Origin: Amycolatopsis rubida
GTDB taxonomy: Bacteria > Actinomycetota > Actinomycetes > Mycobacteriales > Pseudonocardiaceae
DNA: 64,000 nt
Assembly: GCF_900115345.1 (NCBI RefSeq)
Contig: NZ_FOWC01000002.1
Span: forward strand, 868,001-932,000
Reading direction: 5' to 3'
Positions 1-8,204 of this stretch are shown here, piece by piece. The notes beneath the pieces are model-generated. The model saw only the letters and a list, made by a program, of their open reading frames with translations. It was not told the DNA's origin and did no database searches. Within the stretch, counting starts at the first letter, position 1. The number at the start of each line of letters is the position of its first letter. Position numbers and translations under genes: made by a program.

Positions 1-423
1 GCACGGCGACCACCTCGCCGGCGAAGCTCACCGGCACCGCTTCGCGGCGCATCGGCAGGTCGCGGTACCAGTGCGGGTCTTCCTCGCGGCAGATCTTGAC
101 CTCGCGCATGGCCTTGGCCAGCTGCGGGTGCTCGTCCACGGTGAACCGGGTGCCGACGACGTCCTCGGGATGCGCGGTGGGCGCGGTGGTCGGCCGGGCG
201 TGCGCGACGCACACGAAATCGCCGCCGTCGGGCTGGTGTTCGGCGGAAACCGGAACCCAGAGCAGGAAGTCGGCGAACGAAAGGTCGGCCAGCAGCTGCC
301 ACTCCGCGACGACGGTCTGCAGATGGTCGGCCGCTTCGCCGGGGAGGCCGGTGTTCTCGGCGAGCAGGTCGGAAAGGGTCGACACGGCTACCGGCCGTCC
401 TCGAATGCGGTGTGTTCGTTCAT
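1..423 (-). CDS. pdtaS: PdtaS-type sensor histidine kinase, N-terminal part
   Basis: Partial gene: 141 N-terminal residues are visible and the rest lies beyond base 1. It begins with ATG at 423 behind a strong AGGAGG (bases 433-438). The visible part is the soluble GAF-like sensor region; residues such as SDLLAEN, VVAEWQLLADLSFADFLLW and the VGTRF segment resemble mycobacterial PdtaS (Rv3220c). PdtaS is a cytosolic kinase that phosphorylates the ANTAR-type RNA-binding regulator PdtaR. The kinase and ATPase domains are not in the window. The order pdtaS, bL37, rsrA, sigR matches my recollection of the mycobacterial locus and supports the call. Family identification is fairly sure; function is inferred from homology. 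Confidence 0.82.
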
Positions 424-578
424 GCCTGCGCACCTCCTGAGTTCATCCAACCAGAGCGTAGGCGCGGGTGCCGCCGAGGAGCGCGGGGGCCGCATGACAC
501 ACTGGAACGGTTGACCCGTTCCCGGTCGGTGTGTCGAACCCCGCCCCGGGACATGCAGCGGACACCCGAGGAGAGAAC

Positions 579-653
579 ATGTCGAAGCGCGCCCGCAAGC
601 GTCGCGACCGCAAGAAGAACGGCGCCAACCACGGCAAGAAGCCCAACGCCTGA
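579..653 (+). CDS. 50S ribosomal protein bL37
   Basis: A 24-residue, extremely basic peptide (MSKRARKRRDRKK, ending NHGKKPNA) that starts with ATG behind GAGGAG at 568-573 and is followed by a hairpin terminator. It matches the small actinobacterial ribosomal protein bL37 first seen in cryo-EM structures of mycobacterial 70S ribosomes, where the protein has the same length and an ANHGKRPN-type tail. It would sit in the large subunit near the peptidyl transferase centre. It stands alone between divergent pdtaS and convergent rsrA, as I recall it does in mycobacteria. Length, composition, ribosome binding site and position all agree. Confidence 0.85.
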   Translation: MSKRARKRRDRKKNGANHGKKPNA

Positions 654-672
654 GTCCGCGCCCGGACGTGAC

Positions 673-705
673 ACGGCCCCCGCACCGGATCGGTACGGGG
701 GCCGT
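673..705. terminator. Terminator between bL37 and rsrA
   Basis: A 10-bp GC-rich perfect stem (ACGGCCCCCG with CGGGGGCCGT) and a short loop lies just after the bL37 stop and before the rsrA stop on the other strand. It probably ends transcription from both sides; there is only a weak T-run. Confidence 0.7.
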
Positions 706-720
706 TGTCGTGTGTGGTGC

Positions 721-1044
721 TCAGTCGCTGGTGGTGCGCTGCTCCACGGTGATCTCGGTGCGCTCCACGGTGACGCCGCCCTGGGTGGCGACGGTCTGCC
801 GGATGGAGGCGCGCAGCCTGCTCTTCAGCTCCGCCGGGGCGAGGTCGCCGCCGCACTTGCGGGCAAGCAGGTGCTTGATCTGCTCGTCGATGCCGTATTC
901 CTCAAGGCACGGCGGGCAGTCCTCGATGTGCCTGCGCAGTTCCGCGTCCCGCTCCGGACTGCACTCGCGGTCCAGCAGCAGGTAGATCTCCGCGAGCGCG
1001 TCCTCGCAGGGCATCTTCTCCGCGGGCACGTCTTCCGAGCTCAT
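721..1044 (-). CDS. rsrA: Zinc-binding anti-sigma factor RsrA/RshA
   Basis: A 107-residue anti-sigma factor of the ZAS family. The HxxxCxxC zinc motif is present as H39, C43 and C46, with a further upstream cysteine at C13, the arrangement used for redox sensing in Streptomyces RsrA and mycobacterial RshA. Under reducing conditions it holds its sigma factor; disulfide stress releases it. Its ATG overlaps the sigR stop (ATGA at 1041-1044), so the pair is translationally coupled and made in balanced amounts. Small size, motif and partner make this call firm. The target is the gene directly upstream. Confidence 0.93.
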   Translation of the reverse strand: MSSEDVPAEKMPCEDALAEIYLLLDRECSPERDAELRRHIEDCPPCLEEYGIDEQIKHLLARKCGGDLAPAELKSRLRASIRQTVATQGGVTVERTEITVEQRTTSD

Positions 1045-1667
1045 CGTTTCGCCACCTCCTCGCGGTTCCCCCGGATGAAGCCGCGCTCGCGCGCGACGTC
1101 GGCCAGCAGGTCGCGCAGCTGAGCGCGGCCGCGGTGCAGCCTGGACATCACGGTGCCGATCGGAGTGTCCATGATCTCGGCGATCTCCTTGTACGCGAAG
1201 CCCTCGACGTCGGCGAGGTAAACCGCGAGCCGGAACTCCTCAGGCAGCTTCTGCAAAGCGGCCTTGACGTCGGTGTCCGGGAGATTGTCCATCGCCTCGA
1301 CCTCTGCCGAGCGAAGGCCGCTCGAGGTGTGGCTTTCCGCCCGGGCGATCTGCCAGTCGCTGATCTCGTCGGTCGGCTGCTGCACCGGCTGCCGCTGACG
1401 CTTGCGGTAGCCGTTGATGTAGGTGTTGGTGAGGATGCGGTACATCCACGCCTTGAGGTTCGTGCCCGCCTTGAAGGACGCGAACGCCGCGTACGCCTTC
1501 AGGTAGGTCTCCTGGACCAGGTCCTCGGCGTCGGAGGGGTTGCGGGTCATCCGCATCGCGGCCGCGTATAGCTGGTCGAGCAGGGGCATCGCGTCGCGCT
1601 CGAAGCGCTCCGCGAGCTCCAGTTCGTCGGCCGCCGTCTCCGGCGCGGAGTTGGGGGTGCTCGGCAA
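1041..1667 (-). CDS. sigR: RNA polymerase sigma factor SigR/SigH (ECF, thiol stress)
   Basis: A group 4 (ECF) sigma factor of the SigR (Streptomyces) / SigH (mycobacteria) family, controlling thioredoxin, mycothiol recycling and proteases under disulfide stress. Region 2 is seen in the [20 protein letters not shown] and [16 protein letters not shown] blocks; region 4 in [20 protein letters not shown] and [14 protein letters not shown]. The reading frame is open far upstream, but homology begins close to residue 20 of the form given here. I chose the TTG at 1667 (208 residues, near the family length), preceded by GGGAAGGGAA; the start is uncertain and longer isoforms exist in Streptomyces. Coupled to rsrA. 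Confidence 0.92.
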   Translation of the reverse strand: MPSTPNSAPETAADELELAERFERDAMPLLDQLYAAAMRMTRNPSDAEDLVQETYLKAYAAFASFKAGTNLKAWMYRILTNTYINGYRKRQRQPVQQPTDEISDWQIARAESHTSSGLRSAEVEAMDNLPDTDVKAALQKLPEEFRLAVYLADVEGFAYKEIAEIMDTPIGTVMSRLHRGRAQLRDLLADVARERGFIRGNREEVAKR

Positions 1668-1856
1668 ACCGTTCCCTTCCCGTTCGGCGTCGATGCGCGT
1701 TTGCGCATACGGCAGTACCGAGTTTACGCGGGGATTCGGAAAGCCGGTCCCGGGACGGCTCCTTGCGGGGCGGGGGGTGGCGAGCGTGGTGGTCACGCTG
1801 TCTTCAACAGAGAGTGCCGACCAGGCATTCCCGAGCTGTTTCGTAGACTCCCCGGC

Positions 1857-2336
1857 ATGGCGGGCAAGGGCACTCCGGCGACGGCGCTGCTGCAGAAGCA
1901 GAAGGTGGCGCACACCGTGCACACCTACGACCACGACCCCCGGGCGGAGTCGTTCGGCCTGGAGGCGGTGGAAGCGCTGGGCCTGGAGCCCGGCCGGGTG
2001 TTCAAAACGCTGGTCGCGGACGTGGACGGGAAACTGGTCGTCGGCGTGGTGCCGGTCACCGGCCAGCTGGACCTGAAGGCGCTCGCCGCGGCGGCCGGGG
2101 GCAAAAAGGCGAAAATGGCCGACCCGGCCGCGGCCCAGCGGGCCACCGGATACGTCCTCGGCGGGATCTCGCCGCTCGGCCACCGGAGCCGCCTGCCCGT
2201 GGTCCTGGACGGCTCGGCACTGGACCACCCCACGATGTTCTGCTCCGGCGGCCGGCGCGGGCTAGAGGTGGAACTGGACCCGGCCGAACTGGTCCGGCTG
2301 ACCGGCGCGGTCGTGGCCGGGATCGCGGCGGGTTAA
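1857..2336 (+). CDS. ybaK: Cys-tRNA(Pro) deacylase YbaK
   Basis: A 159-residue YbaK/EbsC-family protein that hydrolyses Cys-tRNA(Pro) made in error by prolyl-tRNA synthetase. The catalytic lysine of the family is present in VFKTLVADV (K50), and the [17 protein letters not shown] and [11 protein letters not shown] blocks are typical of the bacterial YbaK subfamily. The ATG at 1857 has little ribosome binding site; the mRNA may be nearly leaderless. It converges with the methyltransferase gene and the two stops overlap within TTAA at 2333-2336. A second, different YbaK-like gene lies at 31807-32274. Confidence 0.88.
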   Translation: MAGKGTPATALLQKQKVAHTVHTYDHDPRAESFGLEAVEALGLEPGRVFKTLVADVDGKLVVGVVPVTGQLDLKALAAAAGGKKAKMADPAAAQRATGYVLGGISPLGHRSRLPVVLDGSALDHPTMFCSGGRRGLEVELDPAELVRLTGAVVAGIAAG

Positions 2337-3070
2337 GCGGCTTCGGGCGCCTCGGGTACTTCGAGGACGAAGAACAGGAAGCAGAGGAAAGCTTCCTTGC
2401 CCTGCATCTCCTCGGGGAACTTCTCCTGGGCGCCCGCCGCCGGGTACGGCTCGCTGATCACCGACACGCGGAAACCGGCCCGGGTGAAGTCGTCGGTCAT
2501 CGCGTGCAGCGGCCGGTGCCAGTACGCGAGCACGCCCTGTTGCCCGTTGAAGGTGTATTCCTCGGACCACCGTTCGACGGCGAAGTAGTTGCCCTCGGGG
2601 TGGACGAATTTGTAGAGGAGCGGGTGGTTGACGGCCAGGATCAGCCGCCCGCCGGGCCGGATGATCCGCCGCAGCTCGGCCAGCGGGGCGGTCCAGTCCT
2701 CCAGGTAGTGCAGCACCAATGCCGCGACGACGTCGTCGAACTGCTGGTCGGCGTAGGGCAGCGGCTGGCTGATGTCGGCGACCCGGAGGTCCGCGTCCTC
2801 GCCGAGTCTTTTCCGGGCCAGCTCGACCATGGTGGCACTGAAATCGAAGCCGCTCACCCGCGCGCCGCGATCCCTCAGCGAGGCGGAAAGCGGTCCGGCT
2901 CCGCAGCCCGCGTCGAGGATCTTCCGGCCTGCCACGTCGCCAACGAGGTCCAGAATCGCGGGGCGGGTGTAATAGGCGTTGATGAGACTGTGCTCGGTTT
3001 CGATCGCGTAGGCCTCGCCGAAAGTGTCGTAGTCGTTGGCGAGGGTCTCTTCGGAAGCGTTGGCAGCCAT
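2333..3070 (-). CDS. SAM-dependent class I methyltransferase
   Basis: A 245-residue methyltransferase of the UbiE/Methyltransf_11 type. Motif I is ILDAGCGAGPLSASLRDRGA, followed by the acidic GFDFSATMVELARKRL, DLRVADISQPLPYADQQFDDV and the post-motif RIIRPGGRLILAVNHP. The substrate cannot be read from the sequence; methyltransferases of this type act on small molecules. I chose the ATG at 3070 (MAANASEETL), because the upstream in-frame extension runs through a simple repeat and has no family resemblance. Convergent with ybaK. Confidence 0.85.
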   Translation of the reverse strand: MAANASEETLANDYDTFGEAYAIETEHSLINAYYTRPAILDLVGDVAGRKILDAGCGAGPLSASLRDRGARVSGFDFSATMVELARKRLGEDADLRVADISQPLPYADQQFDDVVAALVLHYLEDWTAPLAELRRIIRPGGRLILAVNHPLLYKFVHPEGNYFAVERWSEEYTFNGQQGVLAYWHRPLHAMTDDFTRAGFRVSVISEPYPAAGAQEKFPEEMQGKEAFLCFLFFVLEVPEAPEAA

Positions 3071-3598
3071 GGATCCACCCTGGCACGGGTTTACCCATTG
3101 CCCGCCGCTTGCAGCCGCAGCCGCTGCCGCCGCTTGCAGCCGCAGCCGCGGCCGCGGACCGAAGAAGACGGCGCGCACCCCCGCCCGCCACGGGGGTGTC
3201 CTTATGTGGCCGTCAAGCCGCGGTGGGGACAAAGACATGCCGGGCCTGGCGACCACAGCTCCTTGATCAGAAACTGCGAAAACGATAACGGGGGCTGCCC
3301 TTGCCCAGTCTATCCGCCAGCACCCGCGCAGGACCGGGCTCTCCTTGAGTTGCCCACAGGCTCACCAGGTTGTGGATAACTCGACCGAACAGGTGCTGGC
3401 CTGCGGATTCTTCGCAGACGATTATCCACAGGCCGCCGCGACGGCACAGTCGGAAAACGCGCCAGACAATGCGGCAGGCACATCGAGACAGCCGCGGTCC
3501 GCACTGGCCAGTTCGCGTCGGCTCAGAGGTGCGTGAGGGGAACCCTGAGGGAATCAGATTTCCCCTCACGCACCTCCACCGCGGCCAAACCGAGGCCA
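3071..3598. other. Intergenic stretch with a long hairpin
   Basis: About 530 bases without a convincing gene. It holds the 25-bp tandem repeat near the methyltransferase start and, at 3527-3575, a perfect 16-bp inverted repeat (AGGTGCGTGAGGGGAA with its complement, 17-base loop) directly after the stop of the alpha/beta hydrolase gene. The hairpin belongs to the GTGAGGG-type intergenic hairpins also seen at 9175, 37256 and 47072 and may act as terminator. Confidence 0.65.
3103..3155. repeat. Two-copy 25-bp tandem repeat upstream of the methyltransferase
   Basis: The run CGCTTGCAGCCGCAGCCGC occurs at 3106 and again at 3131, a 25-bp period, just upstream of the methyltransferase start. It looks like replication slippage in GC-rich intergenic DNA; no function is evident. 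Confidence 0.7.
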
Positions 3599-4207
3599 TC
3601 ACAGATGCGGCCGGACAACCCGCCCCAGCCACTCCGCGGCAGCCCGCGCCACCGCGTCCAAATCGCCGGCCAGCGTGTGGTCCCCCGCCACCATGACGAC
3701 CTCATGATGCGGAGCCGCCGAAGGCCGCCCGAACGGGTCCCGCTCACCCTGGATCACCAGTGCGGGGACCTCGACCGCGTCCAACTCGGCTTGCCGCGAC
3801 TTCTCCGGCTTCCCCGGCGGATGTTCCGGAAAAGCCAGGCAGAGCACCGCGACCGCCTGCCCGGCCGAAGCTGTCCGGCAGGCGACCCTGGCTCCGGAAG
3901 AACGACCGCCGAACACCAGCGGCAAATCGTCGAACCGGGCGGAGATCTCGTCCGCCACCGTCAGCCACGCCGTGTCCAGCTGCTTGGCCGGGGCCGGAGC
4001 CCGGCGGCCGGCCACCCGGTACGGCTGTTCCACCAGCGCCACATGCGTCCCGGCCGCCTTCGCCGCCTGGGCTACCGCGACGAGGTCCTTCGCCCCGATG
4101 CCGCCGCCCGCGCCGTGGCCGAGCAGCAGCACCGCGTCGCCGTCGGGCGCGCAATGCAGTTCGACTCGCGCGAGCCCGTGTTCGGTGTCGATCTCAAGCG
4201 TGGTCAT
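3599..4207 (-). CDS. Alpha/beta hydrolase (KANL3/Tex30, dienelactone hydrolase-like)
   Basis: A 202-residue cytoplasmic alpha/beta hydrolase. The oxyanion region is GHGAGG, the nucleophile elbow is GGRSSGARVA (a G-x-S-x-G form), and the late PALVIQGERDPFG and GDHTLAG blocks carry the acid and histidine of a catalytic triad. The substrate is unknown. Its ATG overlaps the stop of the SRAP gene (ATGA at 4204-4207), so the two are translationally coupled. The pairing suggests co-expression, but no functional link is known to me. Confidence 0.8.
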   Translation of the reverse strand: MTTLEIDTEHGLARVELHCAPDGDAVLLLGHGAGGGIGAKDLVAVAQAAKAAGTHVALVEQPYRVAGRRAPAPAKQLDTAWLTVADEISARFDDLPLVFGGRSSGARVACRTASAGQAVAVLCLAFPEHPPGKPEKSRQAELDAVEVPALVIQGERDPFGRPSAAPHHEVVMVAGDHTLAGDLDAVARAAAEWLGRVVRPHL

Positions 4208-4959
4208 GGCAGGTCGAACAGCGAGTCGACGGGTTGCTCGGTTTCCGTGCGCCGCAGCAGTTCCGGGCCGTTGTTGCGGACGTTGTTCACCAGGCTCGAC
4301 ACCGGCCGCAGCTCCAGCGCTTCCACGACCTCGGGCGAGGTCGGCACCATCAGTTCGTCCACTTCGGAGCGGTCCGGGTCGAGCCAGCCCGCCCAGTGCT
4401 CGTGCGGCACGATCAGCGGCATCCGGTGGTGGACGTCGGTGAGCTGCCCCTCGGCGTCCGTCGTCAGGATCGAGAAGGTGATCAGCGGTTCGGCGCCGGC
4501 GTCGTCCTTCGGCCGCCAGCTTTCCCAGATTCCGCCTAAGGCGAGCGATTTTCCGGAGGGATCCGTCATGTAGAACGGCTCCTTCTCCTTGCCGGTGCGC
4601 CGCCACTCGAACCAGCCGTCGGCGGGAACGAGGCAGCGCCGCGACGCCAGCGCGCGCTTGAACGCGGGCTTCTCCTTCGCGGTTTCCGCACGGGTGTTGA
4701 TCATCCGCGAACCCGCCGAAGGATCCTTGGCCCAGAACGGAACCAGGCCCCACCGCATGATCCGCAGCGAGCGCTCCGCCGGTTCGTCTTCCAGGACGAG
4801 CCCCTCGGCGTCGCGGGGATGCCGCTGCACCACGGTCACCACGTTCTTGGTCGGCGCGACGTTGTGGTCCGCTCGCGCCCGGCCCTCGGTCAGGTCGACC
4901 GCGGCGAACTCCTCGACCAGCTTCGCCGGGTCTTTCGTCGCGGCGTAACGGCCGCACAT
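4204..4959 (-). CDS. SRAP-domain abasic-site crosslinking protein (YedK/HMCES family)
   Basis: A 251-residue SRAP protein. These proteins bind single-stranded DNA at abasic sites and form a stable thiazolidine crosslink through cysteine 2 after removal of Met1. The key residues are all present: C2 in MCGRY, N33, E118 in GWFEW and the histidine of HHRMP (about H178). The ATG at 4959 has AGGAGG a few bases upstream. Mycobacteria carry an SRAP gene in the same neighbourhood (Rv3226c). Divergent from rsgA. High confidence in family and in the suicide-crosslink chemistry by homology. Confidence 0.93.
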   Translation of the reverse strand: MCGRYAATKDPAKLVEEFAAVDLTEGRARADHNVAPTKNVVTVVQRHPRDAEGLVLEDEPAERSLRIMRWGLVPFWAKDPSAGSRMINTRAETAKEKPAFKRALASRRCLVPADGWFEWRRTGKEKEPFYMTDPSGKSLALGGIWESWRPKDDAGAEPLITFSILTTDAEGQLTDVHHRMPLIVPHEHWAGWLDPDRSEVDELMVPTSPEVVEALELRPVSSLVNNVRNNGPELLRRTETEQPVDSLFDLP

Positions 4960-5023
4960 GCCAACCTCCTCGGGGTGCCTCGGGTGCCATCGTCGCACGC
5001 AAACCGGGCCCGGCGCGACTGGC

Positions 5024-6094
5024 ATGGGATCATTCGACCAGGCAAAGGGCGACCGGGAGGACGTGGGCGGCTTGGGGCGAGGCGACTGGAGGCGGCTGGA
5101 CGAATCCGACGTGCGGGTGCGTCCCGGCAAGGGCACCAGGCCACGCAGCAAGCGCAGGCCCGAGCACGCCGACGCGGTCACCGCGATGGTGATCGGCAAG
5201 GACCGCGGCCGCTGGACGTGCGCGGTCGACGCCGATCCGGGGCACGTCGTGATGGCCATGCGAGCCCGCGAAATGGGCCGCGTGTCGGTGGTCGTCGGAG
5301 ACCTGGTCGCGCTGGTCGGCGACGTGTCCGGACGGCCGGACACGCTCGCCAGGATCGTCCGCGTCGACGAGCGCACCAGCGTGCTGCGCCGCACCGCCGA
5401 CGACACCGACCCGTACGAACGCGTGGTCGTCGCCAACGCCGCGCAACTGCTGATCGTCACCTCGCTGGCCGATCCCCTTCCCCGCCCCGGATTCATCGAC
5501 CGCTGCCTCGTCGCGTGCTACGCGGGCGGCCTGGAACCCGTGCTGTGCCTGACCAAAGCCGACCTCGCCAGCCCGGATTCGCTGCTCGCCGGCTATGCGG
5601 GCCTCGACGTCCCGGCCATCGTCACCCGGCACGACGAGGAACCCGAGGGCCTGCGCGAACGCCTCGCCGGCCGGACCACCGCCCTCGTCGGACACTCCGG
5701 AGTCGGCAAGTCGACATTGGTCAACCGCCTGGTGCCCGCCGCCGAACTGGCGACCGGCGACGTCAGCTCGGTCGGCAAGGGACGGCACACCTCGGTCGCC
5801 GCGGTGGCGCTGCCGCTGGCGGGCGGCGGCTGGGTGGTCGACACCCCCGGCGTCCGGTCCTTCGGGCTCGCGCACGTGACCGCGGACGACATCGTGAACG
5901 CCTTCGAGGAGTTCGCCGAGGCCGCCGAGGAATGCCCGCCGAACTGCGGCCACCTCGGCCCGCCCGAGGACCCGGACTGCGCGCTGGACGACGTGGTCGC
6001 CGACGGAAACGCCGGAGCGGAGCGGCTGGCTTCGCTGCGCAGGCTCCTGGTGTCGCGCTCGGGCGGCAGCGGGGACATCCGCACCGAATCGTGA
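5024..6094 (+). CDS. rsgA: Ribosome small subunit-dependent GTPase RsgA
   Basis: A circularly permuted GTPase that acts late in 30S maturation. The permuted order is visible: an OB-fold region, G4 LTKADL, G1 GHSGVGKSTLVN, G3 DTPG, then a C-terminal zinc motif in ECPPNCGHLGPPEDPDCAL. Start choice: ATG at 5024 gives 356 residues; GTG at 5063 or TTG at 5072 would begin nearer the conserved RLDESDVRVRPGKG block and follow GGGAGG. All are in frame, so the exact start is uncertain. Gene order SRAP-rsgA resembles mycobacteria (Rv3226c, Rv3228), but the aroA gene I recall between them is absent here. Confidence 0.93.
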   Translation: MGSFDQAKGDREDVGGLGRGDWRRLDESDVRVRPGKGTRPRSKRRPEHADAVTAMVIGKDRGRWTCAVDADPGHVVMAMRAREMGRVSVVVGDLVALVGDVSGRPDTLARIVRVDERTSVLRRTADDTDPYERVVVANAAQLLIVTSLADPLPRPGFIDRCLVACYAGGLEPVLCLTKADLASPDSLLAGYAGLDVPAIVTRHDEEPEGLRERLAGRTTALVGHSGVGKSTLVNRLVPAAELATGDVSSVGKGRHTSVAAVALPLAGGGWVVDTPGVRSFGLAHVTADDIVNAFEEFAEAAEECPPNCGHLGPPEDPDCALDDVVADGNAGAERLASLRRLLVSRSGGSGDIRTES

Positions 6095-6166
6095 CCTGAA
6101 TGGCGTAACCCCTGGCGTCGGCCGCCGATACGGAGTGCGACAGCATTCAAGTCCAGGGGGAAATCC

Positions 6167-6967
6167 ATGCGGCTCCGTGGTGGCGCCGCGGCCGTTTGCG
6201 CCGCGCTCACGCTGGCTGGATGCGGCGCGCCCGCGGCGTCGGCGGCGAAGCCGTTCACCGATGCCGGATCGCTCGCCGCGGCCGTCCGCCAGAGCCTCGG
6301 CAAGACCGGCACGGTGCGGCTGGTCATGTCCGAAGAGAGCGGCACGAAAGCGACCGAAGTCGAGGTCGGCCTCCTCTACAACGGCCCGCACACCGCGGTC
6401 GACCTGCGCCTGTCCAACGGCAGCGAAATGCGCATGGCCGGCGAGACGCTGTTCTTCAAGCCGCCCAGCGCACAGCCCGACCAGCTCGGCTCCGCTCGCC
6501 GGTGGATCCGGTTCTTCCCGCTCGCCGCCGACATCTACTCCAGGGCGTTCTGGACGCTCGCGAAGCAAACCGCCGAGCAGACCGACCCGCTGCGCACCGT
6601 CGACCAGCTCGGCCAAGCCGGCGAACTGACCGGGTCGGAGCAGGTCCAACTCGACGGCCGCAAGCTCACGCACTACCGCGCGCGGCTTGATTTCGACCGG
6701 GTCTCGAACCATCTGATCGGATTCATCGCCGACGAGTCGCAGTACCGGATCCGGTCGCGACTGGCCGGAAAGGGGGTCCGGATCCCGCTGGACCTGTGGC
6801 TCGACGACTATCAGCGGCCGGTCAAGGTCACCCTGGACGAACGGCCCATGACCCGGTTCGACCCCGACGTGACCGGCTCCGTGCTGACCGTGCAGTACCG
6901 CCGCTGGGGCACTCCGGTCGAGGTCGCGGCTCCGGCTGCGGAACTGGTGGACAACCTGGGCGGATAA
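6167..6967 (+). CDS. Lipoprotein, LppX/LprG-like (paralogue 1 of 3)
   Basis: A 266-residue exported lipoprotein. A short signal peptide ends in the lipobox LAGC (C19). The mature protein has the same layout as the next two genes: an AKPFTDAGSL start, a central RRWIRFFPLAAD block where they have WLKISPDATDP, DPLRTVDQLGQAGELTGSEQ, LDGRKLTHYRARLD, PLDLWLDDYQRPVK and a final YRRWGTPVEVAAPAAEL. This resembles the LppX/LprAFG (DUF1396) family, whose LolA-like fold binds lipids in the envelope. It is the most diverged of the three. ATG at 6167 follows AGGGGGA. Confidence 0.72.
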   Translation: MRLRGGAAAVCAALTLAGCGAPAASAAKPFTDAGSLAAAVRQSLGKTGTVRLVMSEESGTKATEVEVGLLYNGPHTAVDLRLSNGSEMRMAGETLFFKPPSAQPDQLGSARRWIRFFPLAADIYSRAFWTLAKQTAEQTDPLRTVDQLGQAGELTGSEQVQLDGRKLTHYRARLDFDRVSNHLIGFIADESQYRIRSRLAGKGVRIPLDLWLDDYQRPVKVTLDERPMTRFDPDVTGSVLTVQYRRWGTPVEVAAPAAELVDNLGG

Positions 6968-6987
6968 GATAAACCGGAAGAAACCTC

Positions 6988-7016
6988 TCCGGCGGAGGGA
7001 ACCTTTTCCCGCCGGA
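6988..7016 (+). terminator. Hairpin after lipoprotein 1
   Basis: An imperfect inverted repeat (TCCGGCGGAGGGAA against TTCCCGCCGGA, small loop) lies 20 bases past the stop. Probable terminator or mRNA-end hairpin. Confidence 0.55.
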
Positions 7017-7145
7017 CAGCGTCACAGGAGCAACCTCGCGGAGTCACCCCGCCAGTGGCCCGCGCGCCGGAACGCAAGGACGCGGCCTCATGGCCGGCCG
7101 GCGACAACGCAGGTGAAAGACCGATTCCTTCCTAGGGGGAGAACG

Positions 7146-8054
7146 ATGCGCAAGACCACGACGTTCGCTGTCGCCGCCGGTGCGGCGCTGGCGCTGGTGC
7201 TGACCGGCTGCGGCTCGAGCGCCGAGAACGGCACCGCGGCCCCGGCCGGGCAGTCCAAGGACGGCGGGTCCGGCCTGGCGTCGCCGTTCAGCGACGCGCT
7301 CAAGCTGGCCGACGCGGCCAAGCAGGGTACGGAGAAGGCCAAGTCGGCGAAGATGTCGATGGACATGTCCATGGGCGGCCAGTCGATGAAGGCCGAGGGT
7401 TCGATGCGCTTCGACGGCGAGAACTCCGCCATGACGATGACCATGGACTCCCCGCAGGGCGCCACCGAGATGCGCTACGTCGACAAGACCCTCTACATGA
7501 AGGTCCCGGCCGCGCAGGCCAAGCAGTTCGGCACCGACAAGCCGTGGCTGAAGATCTCGCCGGACGCCACCGACCCGATGTCGCAGTCGTTCAGCAAGGC
7601 GATGGCGCAGTCGACCCAGCAGAGCGACCCGACGCAGATCCTCGACCAGGTCTCCAAGACCGGCCAGATCATCGGGGCCGACCAGGTCGACCTGAACGGC
7701 GAGAAGGTCAACCACTACAAGGTCGAACTGGACGTCAGCAAGTCCATCGAGACCTACGCCAAGGGCCAGCCCGCCGAGGTCCAGGAGCAGATGAAGAAGA
7801 TGCTCGCGGGCAAGAACATCAAGATCCCGGCCGAGATCTGGATCGACAAGGACCAGCTTCCGCTGCAGGTCACCATGGACCAGTCCGAGATGATGAAGTC
7901 GCTCGGCGCGTCGACGGGTTCGGGCGCCGCCGCTGCCGCGGGCGGCAAGATCACCGTCAAGTACACCGACTGGGGCAAGCCGGTCGACGTGGCCGCGCCT
8001 GCCGCCGACCAGGTCACCGACTTCGGCGAGATCATGAAGAAGCTGGGGCACTGA
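7146..8054 (+). CDS. Lipoprotein, LppX/LprG-like (paralogue 2 of 3)
   Basis: A 302-residue exported lipoprotein with signal peptide and lipobox LTGC (C22). A Gly/Ser/Ala-rich linker precedes a Met-rich segment (MSMDMSMGGQSMK, MTMTMD) and the blocks YVDKTLYMKVP, WLKISPDATDPMSQ, DPTQILDQVSKTGQIIGADQ, LNGEKVNHYKVELD, PAEIWIDKDQLPLQV and YTDWGKPVDVAAPAADQV. The fold is probably the LolA-like lipid-binding shell of the LppX/LprG family. ATG at 7146 has AGGGGGA upstream and a strong terminator follows. The methionine enrichment is not shared by its paralogues. Confidence 0.75.
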   Translation: MRKTTTFAVAAGAALALVLTGCGSSAENGTAAPAGQSKDGGSGLASPFSDALKLADAAKQGTEKAKSAKMSMDMSMGGQSMKAEGSMRFDGENSAMTMTMDSPQGATEMRYVDKTLYMKVPAAQAKQFGTDKPWLKISPDATDPMSQSFSKAMAQSTQQSDPTQILDQVSKTGQIIGADQVDLNGEKVNHYKVELDVSKSIETYAKGQPAEVQEQMKKMLAGKNIKIPAEIWIDKDQLPLQVTMDQSEMMKSLGASTGSGAAAAAGGKITVKYTDWGKPVDVAAPAADQVTDFGEIMKKLGH

Positions 8055-8070
8055 TCCCTTCGGCTTTTCG

Positions 8071-8106
8071 CGGGCCCCGAGCCATTCCGGCTCGGGGCCC
8101 GTTTTT
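8071..8106 (+). terminator. Rho-independent terminator after lipoprotein 2
   Basis: A perfect GC stem (CGGGCCCCGAGCC with GGCTCGGGGCCCG) followed by TTTTT. A textbook intrinsic terminator. Confidence 0.92.
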
Positions 8107-8204
8107 AGGCGCTACTGCCAGTAGCACGCGTTCCCCCGAACGGGGCGGACCCGCCCGTTGTGCTTGGCTTGAGGCACTTACGGCCGGTCAGAGAGGGTTT
8201 TGGG

